Source: Eubacteriales bacterium
GTDB taxonomy: Bacteria; Bacillota; Clostridia; Lachnospirales; Lachnospiraceae
Reading direction: 5' to 3'
Assembly (NCBI GenBank): GCA_030531555.1
Contig: JAUNNI010000027.1
Coordinates: 1,410 to 34,679 of the forward strand
DNA: 33,270 nucleotides
Position 1 is the first letter of the stretch; every line of letters begins with the position of its first letter. Of this stretch, positions 1 through 5,851 are shown one piece after another. Position numbers and translations under genes: made by a program. The notes under the pieces were generated by a model. It saw nothing but the letters and a program-made list of their open reading frames with translations, made no database searches and had not been told where the DNA came from.

Positions 1-55
1 GAGTATTTGTGTATTAATTTTTAGTAGATGAGAGTGAGAACTTTTCACTCTCTAG
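1..55 (-). mobile_element. Right-end fragment of an IS4-family element cut by the window edge
   Basis: These 55 bases are identical to 3695-3749, the right end of the complete IS4-family element, and identity stops exactly at base 55. The stretch carries the same imperfect terminal palindrome around 31-51. It is therefore read as the end of a second copy whose body lies outside the window. It ends 22 bases before the aminopeptidase start codon. A contig edge inside an IS is expected for short-read assemblies. Confidence 0.8.
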
Positions 56-77
56 CAGACATAGAAGGGGAGAAAAA

Positions 78-1283
78 ATGGGACTTCCGGAAAACTGTGG
101 ACTGGAGCTGTACTCCAGATTTCAAAAAGGACAGAAAAATTTAATCAGTGATGTGCCAGGAGTAGTGGTAGGTCATGTGACCAGAAGAGAAGGCGATGTG
201 AATACCGGTGTAACGGCTATTCTGCCCCACGGCGGAAACCTCTTCCATGAAAAAGTGATGGCAGGAGTTGAGGTGTTAAATGGTTTCGGCAAGTCTATGG
301 GCCTGATTCAGGTGAAAGAACTTGGAACTATTGAAACACCAATCATCATGACCAACACTTTGAGCGTTGGTACTGCATTTACCGGACTTTGCCGCTATAT
401 GCTGGAACAGAATCCGGAGATCGGTGTCACAACCGGAACTGTCAACTGTCTGGTAACCGAGTGCAACGATGGTTATCTCAATGACATCCGAGGTCTTCAT
501 GTCAGGGAAGAAGATATCCCGCAGGCAATTCGTAATGCCAGTCCGGATTTTGAAGAGGGTGCAGTAGGAAGCGGAACCGGCATGAGCTGCCTGGGATTAA
601 AAGGCGGGATCGGATCTGCCTCCAGAAAACTGGAAATTGAGGGGGAAACCTATCACATCGGAGCCCTTGTTATGACGAACTTCGGTGCACCAGGGCATCT
701 GGTGATCGGAGGAGTGCATTACGACACAAGAACTGTGAAGAAAAAAGACATCAAAAGACTGGTCAAGCAGAGAATGGCTTCGATTTCTTTCGAAGAAGAG
801 AAAAAGGCAGAGAGAGAAGCAGAGAAAGAAGCAGAGAAGATGGACAGATTCTCGGAATCCGCCAAAAGCCAGGGTGAAAATAGAAAAGAAATTCTGGAAG
901 AAGGAATCGTACAGGAGCAGGATAAGGGGAGTATTATCATGATTATCGGAACAGACATCCCTCTTTCTGAGCGTCAGCTGACCCGTGTGGCAAAAAGAAG
1001 TGCCATCGCCCTGGGACGGTGTGGTTCCTACATGGGCAATGGCAGTGGAGATATCGCAATCAGTTTTACAACAGCAAACCGGATTCCGCATGAACCGGAG
1101 CAAAGCATCCTGACAATGAAGATGTTCAGTGATGATGAGATCAGCAAGGTCTTTGAGGCATCGGTTGAGGCAGTGGAAGAGAGCATCATCAGTTCCCTCT
1201 GGCATGCCGAAAGCTTCATCGGAAGAGCAGGTCATGGACGGATGGGACTGCAGGATTATCTGAAAAATCTTAAGGATTTATAG
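78..1283 (+). CDS. S58/P1 family aminopeptidase (DmpA-like)
   Basis: This is an N-terminal-nucleophile hydrolase of peptidase family S58 (DmpA/BapA type), which removes N-terminal residues, in some members D-residues or beta-alanine, from short peptides. Family features seen are TGTVNCLVTECNDGYLND (about 119-136), a GSGTGMSCLGLKGGIG glycine-rich segment (about 164-179) and KGSIIMIIGTD, where Gly284-Ser285 matches the self-cleavage site with Ser as the expected nucleophile. The C-terminal ALGRCGSYMGNGSGDI segment is also typical. The protein has 401 residues, and a very charged Glu/Lys-rich stretch at about 232-280 precedes the cleavage site, which makes it longer than typical members. The ATG follows AGAAGGGGAG with good spacing. 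An IS end lies 22 bp upstream, so the native promoter has been replaced. It is convergent with the HAD gene. It fits the D-peptide theme of the 14.7-26.1 kb cluster but is not adjacent to it. Confidence 0.88.
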   Translation: MGLPENCGLELYSRFQKGQKNLISDVPGVVVGHVTRREGDVNTGVTAILPHGGNLFHEKVMAGVEVLNGFGKSMGLIQVKELGTIETPIIMTNTLSVGTAFTGLCRYMLEQNPEIGVTTGTVNCLVTECNDGYLNDIRGLHVREEDIPQAIRNASPDFEEGAVGSGTGMSCLGLKGGIGSASRKLEIEGETYHIGALVMTNFGAPGHLVIGGVHYDTRTVKKKDIKRLVKQRMASISFEEEKKAEREAEKEAEKMDRFSESAKSQGENRKEILEEGIVQEQDKGSIIMIIGTDIPLSERQLTRVAKRSAIALGRCGSYMGNGSGDIAISFTTANRIPHEPEQSILTMKMFSDDEISKVFEASVEAVEESIISSLWHAESFIGRAGHGRMGLQDYLKNLKDL

Positions 1284-1350
1284 AAATTTCCTGGTTAGAT
1301 CCTCATAATAATCACAGACTTATAGAAGTTTCCTGGTTAATTCCTCATAG
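1279..1350. repeat. Imperfect 30-bp direct repeat covering the HAD gene 3' end
   Basis: TATAGAA-TTTCCTGGTTA--TCCTCATA occurs at about 1279-1307 and again at 1321-1349, 42 bases apart with three mismatches. The second copy encodes the last residues of the HAD protein on the minus strand (YEELTRKLL-stop). The first copy would encode YEDLTRKFL-stop and overlaps the stop codon of the aminopeptidase. It looks like a small local duplication of the HAD 3' end. Confidence 0.8.
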
Positions 1351-2015
1351 GAGCGGACCAGGATTTTTCTATGCTCAGAATCACAGCTTTCCGGATCCAC
1401 ATCCGGGCGGAACCAGATAGCTGGCATGCCGACTCCGAAAGCTCCGACAATATCCTTATCCCAGTTGTCTCCGATCATCACGCATTCCTCAACGTCACAT
1501 TTGGTCTTTTCCAGAACCTTTCGAAAGAAGCCTTCCTGTGGTTTCTCATAACCTGCTTCTTCACTGGTCACAATAAAATCAAAAGCATCCAGAAGTTCAA
1601 GCTTTTCCAGCTTCCGATACTGAATCTCAGTCATCATATCGGTGCCAAGCCCCAGGCGTATGCCTGATTGTCGGGCTTTCTGCAGAAACTGATGTATCCC
1701 ATCGCAGGGAACCATGCGTGAGATGATATTATCCCAGTAAAGATAGTAGAGTGTTCTGGCGTGAGGCAAGGGATTTATTCCCTTCTGTTCTAAGATGATC
1801 TGGGAGCGGAGCAGGATATCATGGATGCAGGAATTACCAAAGCCAAGCTCAGCAGTAATCTCCTTATAAACTCTTGGCCATGCAGCGGCAAACTCACCCG
1901 GCTCAAATCCCAGATGCTCCACGCAATAATCATCCAGAATCTTTAAAGTGATCCGGTGGAGGGGAGTATAAATATAAAGGGTTTCATCAATATCAAAAAT
2001 AATTGTTCTAATCAT
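1320..2015 (-). CDS. HAD-superfamily hydrolase (YjjG/pyrimidine nucleotidase-like), IS at its start codon
   Basis: This is a haloacid dehalogenase-type hydrolase, probably a small-metabolite phosphatase. Motif I is FDIDETL near the N-terminus (Asp8 and Asp10 from the chosen start), a helical cap follows, motif II lies around LGLGTD, the motif III lysine is in YEKP, and motif IV is GDNWDKDI. The length is 231 residues when started at the ATG at 2015, which gives the natural opening MIRTIIFDID. A GTG at 2036 would add seven residues encoded by the IS end. No ribosome site precedes either start, because the IS4-family element begins at about 2017, two bases from the ATG. The gene is intact but has lost its native upstream region, so expression is doubtful. 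The substrate cannot be told from sequence. Confidence 0.8.
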   Translation of the reverse strand: MIRTIIFDIDETLYIYTPLHRITLKILDDYCVEHLGFEPGEFAAAWPRVYKEITAELGFGNSCIHDILLRSQIILEQKGINPLPHARTLYYLYWDNIISRMVPCDGIHQFLQKARQSGIRLGLGTDMMTEIQYRKLEKLELLDAFDFIVTSEEAGYEKPQEGFFRKVLEKTKCDVEECVMIGDNWDKDIVGAFGVGMPAIWFRPDVDPESCDSEHRKILVRSYEELTRKLL

Positions 2016-2138
2016 ACTAAAGAGTGAAAAGTTCACTCTGAATCATTAAATTTACGATTGCACACAAATAAGACTCGATTCGAGATTTTAACTCAATCGG
2101 GGAATCATAAAGCTATATGATTGCTGAAGTTTTGCTGC

Positions 2139-3578
2139 TTAGGCTGCTTTTTCTGAAAAAGGCTGGTCTGAATCCTGTTCCAGCAGTCCAAGAATTAATT
2201 CAGTTAGCTCGGAATCCTGTTTAGAGAGTAAAAGCCGGAATAAATTCTTATGCAGATAAGACAGCACTGTTCCTTCGGATTGTTTTGTTCTTGCTGCAGT
2301 TCTCAGATAACGGTCCTTTGAAAGTATTTTGGCGAATCTTTCATCGAGTGCTATCAGCTGGGCCAGACCTATGGCAATGCAGGAGAACATGACAAAACGC
2401 TCTGTTGCCTTCATTGTAAGGCTGATACGGTTACGGTCCTCTTCCTTCACGATAGCGGACATATTGTCTGCCTTTGATCTTTTCTTAAAGCGGTTAAGCT
2501 TCGGAAGGGACTTCGTCCAGAAGTGATAACTGAAGGCTCCGATCTGCTGTTTCAATTCCCTGAAGGTACATTCAATGGAGAAGCGCATGGCATAGCATTC
2601 TATGATCCTTACAGGATCGAGGTTAAGGTCTGTGCTGACAAAGATTGCCCTGCTCTGACCTGTAACGACAAGCACAAAACGGAGTTCCTTATAAAGCTTG
2701 GGGCCCCAGAGAAGATCCTTACAAAGATAAGAGATTTCCTCTTACTTGCCATAAAGAGTAGCCTTACCTTTGATAAAGGAATCCTGTTCACTGTCAAATA
2801 GACTCTTAAGCTTTATCGTCTCGCCTTTTTTACGTGGACGCTCCCTTTTCTTTCCTGAGGGAGCATCAGGCTTTTCATAAGCCTTACAGTTCATTTTTGC
2901 TCTGGTAACGATATGAAGTATATCGGTTTCTTTGCAGAGTTCAGCAAGCCTTTTCAGTGCTGGAACGGTAAGAAAATATCTGTCCAGACACAGATAGGCT
3001 TTCCCAAGATGTACGGCTGCTTCATAGGCATTTTCAACCATGCGTACCACATGGGTCGTACTTCTGTAAGACTGGGATTCATCCCAATCAGACATGGAAG
3101 AAAGGCCAAGATGGATATCCATACTCACGGGCACAGCAAAGTATGATGTTCTCTTGCCGATCACTGCAGCAAGACCGCCAAACATATGGCCAAAGATATA
3201 AGGAGCCTTGGAACAGTTTTCAGATTCCTGATAAAGTTTCTGGACTCCCGGCATATGCTTACCTTCTTTTGCAGCCTTGGTACCATCGCCTAAGAGAAGG
3301 ATCCTGTTCTCAAAAGAGAGCAGAAGCCCTGATCTCCGGATAATGGAATACCATCTGGTTTTGATATCAGCCAGATTATAGGCATCAGAGCGAAAGAAGT
3401 GCAACAGGCACTCATAACAGCTGCCTTTCAGTGACAGAGCACGGATGAAAGAGGTTACGCCAAGCTTGTCGACTCTGGACATGAGACCGAGGATAACGAC
3501 AACAAACCATTTATAGGAAGCTTTACGGGAAAAGCAGAATCTAAACTCAGCAAGAATGGATTCGATAAAACTGATCAT
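2139..3578 (-). pseudogene. IS4-family DDE transposase with single in-frame TAA
   Basis: The gene reads from the ATG at 3578 (GGAGA six bases upstream) to 2745, then meets TAA at 2742-2744 after the residues ATLYGK. The same frame continues without interruption as EEISYLCKDLLW and on to the stop near 2139, so only one nonsense codon separates the halves. The first part (278 residues) holds likely catalytic Asp98 (LLLGDGTK) and Asp199 (YLCLDRYF). The second part holds the YREK box YAMRFSIECTFRELK with the catalytic Glu. The catalytic triad is thus split over two products. It is most likely inactivated by a point mutation. Stop readthrough cannot be excluded but is not needed to explain the data. 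Confidence 0.85.
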
Positions 3579-3620
3579 ACGGCATCTCCTTTAGTCAGAA
3601 ATAATACTTCTAACTAAAGG

Positions 3621-3661
3621 GCCGCTTTCGCTTCCTTTTTCTTTTTAACAGCGAAAGCGGC
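3621..3661. other. Perfect 12-bp-stem hairpin upstream of the IS4 transposase
   Basis: GCCGCTTTCGCT at 3621-3632 is exactly complementary to AGCGAAAGCGGC at 3650-3661, with a T-rich 17-base loop. It lies inside the IS, between its right end and the transposase start. It could stop read-through transcription from outside (minus-strand direction) or block translation of such transcripts, a common IS self-restraint device. That role is inferred. Confidence 0.7.
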
Positions 3662-3754
3662 AGCATATTGGGGCTTCTCTGTCAATAGCTTTTTGAGTAT
3701 TTGTGTATTAATTTTTAGTAGATGAGAGTGAGAACTTTTCACTCTCTAGTATAA

Positions 3755-4030
3755 GAAGACACACTAAATAAAGATTCATATATCATCGAAAAGGGAGATA
3801 ATACCATTAATGCAGATGATCAAACAAAGGCCATTGATGATGCCCAGAAAAAGATGAGGGAGAGTGTTGGTAAAAATAAATCATTGATGATTAATGCAAG
3901 AGAACGTGCTATGACCTTAATAGAAAATTATATTGTTCAATTAGGACAAACTGTTGGGAAAGAATATAAAGTATTATTTACAGATAACGTAGATACCAGC
4001 AATAATGTTCAAGAATCAACGAAAGAATAA
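3755..4030 (+). pseudogene. 5'-truncated gene, DUF4230-like C-terminal part
   Basis: An open frame of about 91 codons runs from the IS border to TAA at 4028-4030. It has no start codon or ribosome site, because the upstream part is replaced by the IS4-family element. It reads ...DDAQKKMRESVGKNKSLMINARERAMTLIENYIVQLGQTVGKEYKVLF..., the pattern seen at the end of DUF4230 proteins, which are secreted or membrane-anchored proteins of unknown function common in Firmicutes. A clear terminator follows at 4047-4080, which supports this being the true 3' end of a former gene. The family call rests on resemblance only. Confidence 0.55.
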
Positions 4031-4046
4031 TATAAAGATTGTTTTG

Positions 4047-4080
4047 AAAAGACCAAATTTGCTTATGAATTTGGTCTTTT
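4047..4080 (+). terminator. Rho-independent terminator after the DUF4230 fragment
   Basis: AAAAGACCAAATT (4047-4059) pairs perfectly with AATTTGGTCTTTT (4068-4080) around an 8-base loop, and the T-run extends to 4082. Confidence 0.85.
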
Positions 4081-4084
4081 TTAT

Positions 4085-4234
4085 ATGGGAAAGCAGGTGA
4101 TTTTTATTATTACAACAGAAAATGATTACCTCGAAATGACAGTTGAGCAGCTCGGACAGTTTCTCGATGATCTTGAAGAAACAGCATTGGTTACGATTGA
4201 ACCTATTTTGGAGAACAATGAAAAAGAGTCGTGA
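4085..4234 (+). CDS. Small acidic hypothetical protein (49 residues or slightly shorter)
   Basis: An open frame runs from the ATG at 4085 to TGA at 4232-4234. It encodes a small acidic protein beginning MGKQVIFIITTENDYLEMTV. A GTG at 4097 with GGGAAAG just upstream is an equally good start and gives 45 residues. The middle part (LEMTVEQLGQFLDDLEE) looks like an amphipathic helix. The family is not recognised. It sits directly after a terminator and is convergent with the next gene. It is a plausible accessory gene of the mobile element, but the call is weak because of its size. Confidence 0.45.
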   Translation: MGKQVIFIITTENDYLEMTVEQLGQFLDDLEETALVTIEPILENNEKES

Positions 4235-4259
4235 TCGATAATCACAGCCCCAATAATAC

Positions 4260-4475
4260 TTAATCTTCATTCTGTTCGATTTCACATAAAGCACTCTGAA
4301 TACTATTTATTGTTGCAACAACATCTTTCAATGTTTCAGCATAAAACTGAATCATATCAAGCATGTTTGGATTGGAAATAGTATTACCTGCAGTAAGGAT
4401 GATCAGACCAGTGGTAATGGCATTTGTGGTTAGTGATAAGTGATCCATTGAATCGATGAGATCAATTCTGTGCAT
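4260..4475 (-). CDS. Small hypothetical protein (71 residues)
   Basis: The start is placed at the ATG at 4475 because GGAAGGAGGT lies eight bases upstream, while the longer frame to 4505 has no ribosome site. The product begins MHRIDLIDSMDHLSL, is largely helical in appearance, with a central moderately hydrophobic stretch (TTNAITTGLIILTAGN) too polar to be a sure membrane segment, and has an acidic end. It is not recognised. It is divergent from the nuclease-like gene at 4687, with an intergenic region of about 210 bp between them. Confidence 0.65.
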   Translation of the reverse strand: MHRIDLIDSMDHLSLTTNAITTGLIILTAGNTISNPNMLDMIQFYAETLKDVVATINSIQSALCEIEQNED

Positions 4476-4658
4476 AAAAAGTACCTCCTTCCGTGTAAAG
4501 TTCAAGTATAGTTTATCTATTGGATCTTGTACCTTGCACCAGTAGGCGGATCTCTTTTGTATGAAAGCACTATAGCATTGAAGCGAATTGATTAATATTC
4601 ACAATTGCCGAAAAATGTTGGAAAAAGTTTGCGCATGTAAACCTGAACGACATAAATA

Positions 4659-4667
4659 TGCTATACT
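4659..4667 (+). promoter_or_regulatory. Extended -10 promoter for the nuclease-like gene
   Basis: TGCTATACT combines the extended TGn element with a near-consensus -10 (TATACT) 20 bases before the start codon at 4687. No convincing -35 box is found at 16-18 bases, which is normal for extended -10 promoters. Confidence 0.55.
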
Positions 4668-4686
4668 ATAAACAGGGAGTGATTCT

Positions 4687-5145
4687 ATGTACAATAAAAA
4701 TTGGTCTAGAGATACATTAAACAGACAAAAAGTGGGAACATTTGGTGAGTATTATGCTAAGATGGCCCTTGCTTCTTATGGTATGGATATTTATACATCA
4801 GAGGTAGATGATCATGGAATAGATTTTGTTGCAGAATCTCCAGATAAAAAATCATTTCGTAAATTTCAGGTAAAAGCAATTCGGGAAGGCACTACTTATG
4901 TATTCATGAGAAAAAAATACTTTGATATTAAAGATGAATCATTGTATTTGGTTTTAATTTATCTGGTTGATGGTATGGATCCAGAGGTATATATTATTCC
5001 TGCAGATGCCTGGAACAGAGGAATTGACGCTCTTGTTCATAGAATCTATACGACAGGTGAGGAGTATGGCATTAATTTTAGCAAAAAGAACAGGATTTCA
5101 TTGGCTCAATTCAAAATAGACAAAATGATAGATTCTATTATGTAA
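4687..5145 (+). CDS. PD-(D/E)XK nuclease-like protein (DUF4365-like)
   Basis: This 152-residue protein has the layout of small restriction-endonuclease-fold proteins. It has an N-terminal helix with a conserved Glu in TFGEYYAKMALASYGMD (Glu21), then DDHGIDFVAE (Asp46), a short basic turn, and FRKFQVKAIREG (Gln61-Val-Lys63). This matches the E...D...(E/Q)xK core of the PD-(D/E)XK superfamily, close to what is annotated as DUF4365. It could cut or bind DNA, and related proteins occur in mobile elements and defence loci. The start has GGGAGTG upstream. The next gene follows after 25 bases, so the two are probably co-transcribed. The fold is inferred from motifs, and catalysis and target are unknown. 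Confidence 0.65.
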   Translation: MYNKNWSRDTLNRQKVGTFGEYYAKMALASYGMDIYTSEVDDHGIDFVAESPDKKSFRKFQVKAIREGTTYVFMRKKYFDIKDESLYLVLIYLVDGMDPEVYIIPADAWNRGIDALVHRIYTTGEEYGINFSKKNRISLAQFKIDKMIDSIM

Positions 5146-5170
5146 ACGATTATTTTACGCGAGGTGCTAA

Positions 5171-5743
5171 ATGGATCAGGGAAAATATCAAATATATCAA
5201 CAGTCAAAAAGAAATTATACCACCAGACATGAATATCCTATTTGTAATCATACGGAAAATATTGGATATACAAAAGGTATTACATCAGATGGAGTTCCTT
5301 TCGAAGCAGAATTGTTTGAAAAAGATGATGTTCTTACTTTATCTGTGGTTATGCCAGCCATCTATAATGATAATACATACTTTGACGATAAAGAGAAAAA
5401 AGACAATCAAAGCAATATTATAGGTATCCAATACGAAGTGGAATCTATGGATTATTCAATTCTTGATATTGGAATGGTCGATGTTGCCGAGGAAGAAAAT
5501 AAGGATGTTATAGAACAATATGTAGATTATCTCTGTAATTGTGACATAGTGGCATTTGCTTCTAATGTTTTCAATGGTATTGTGATGTATCGTATTGATC
5601 ATTCAGGAAATGAATTGGCAAAAGTAATGATTACACTAAAAGAAGGGGATGATTACTGGGCATATACTTCATTGGATTTTCAGGAATTCGATAATCATAA
5701 GAGAGATAGCAAACCTGTTTTTACTGTAATCAGAAATAAATAA
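5171..5743 (+). CDS. Hypothetical acidic protein, partner of the nuclease-like gene
   Basis: The 190-residue protein is not recognised. It has no signal peptide or membrane segment, is rich in Asp, Glu and Tyr, and reads as a mixed alpha/beta soluble protein (for example YEVESMDYSILDIGMVDVAEEENKDVIEQ). GAGGTG lies upstream of the ATG, 25 bases after the nuclease-like gene, and a terminator follows at 5781-5820, so the pair forms a compact two-gene unit with its own promoter and terminator. The pairing suggests an immunity or modulator partner or a substrate-recognition subunit, but nothing in the sequence proves this. Both genes are more AT-rich than the conjugation genes that follow. Confidence 0.7.
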   Translation: MDQGKYQIYQQSKRNYTTRHEYPICNHTENIGYTKGITSDGVPFEAELFEKDDVLTLSVVMPAIYNDNTYFDDKEKKDNQSNIIGIQYEVESMDYSILDIGMVDVAEEENKDVIEQYVDYLCNCDIVAFASNVFNGIVMYRIDHSGNELAKVMITLKEGDDYWAYTSLDFQEFDNHKRDSKPVFTVIRNK

Positions 5744-5780
5744 TAAGAATATAGACATAAGTATTGAGTTTTTAATATCA

Positions 5781-5820
5781 GGTCAGATACAAGTCGAAAT
5801 TAACTTGTATTTGGCCTTTT
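5781..5820 (+). terminator. Terminator of the nuclease-like two-gene unit
   Basis: GGTCAGATACAAGT (5781-5794) pairs with ACTTGTATTTGGCC (5803-5816), with two non-Watson-Crick positions, and is followed by TTTT. Confidence 0.75.
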
Positions 5821-5851
5821 CTCATGCCCAAAAGAAAGGAGGTCGATCCAT

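Larger units (their letters stand above)
2017..3749 (-). mobile_element. IS4-family insertion sequence, complete ends, transposase broken by one stop
   Basis: The two ends, read inward, start CTAAAGAGTGAAAAGTT at 2017 and CTAGAGAGTGAAAAGTT from 3749 on the minus strand (16 of 17 matching), and similarity continues through CACTCT and an ACACAAATA block. The enclosed transposase has the IS4-type Y-2-R-3-E-6-K signature. No target duplication is evident: the left flank ends in aatcata and the right flank starts tataaga. The right flank also cuts a DUF4230 gene. The copy may therefore be the product of recombination between IS copies instead of a simple insertion. Confidence 0.82.

Noticed and set aside
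597-1235. Long minus-strand open frame (212 codons) inside the S58 peptidase gene
   Set aside because: It is an antisense shadow of a well-supported gene, with no ribosome site and a Cys/His/Phe-rich composition untypical of proteins.
2609-2797. Separate small gene between the two transposase halves
   Set aside because: It lies in another frame over the region where the transposase frame continues after the TAA; it has no ribosome site or family features.
1-3749. The 55-bp direct repeat as att sites of an integrated element
   Set aside because: The repeat is the terminal part of the IS4-family element and carries its inverted-repeat end, which explains it fully.
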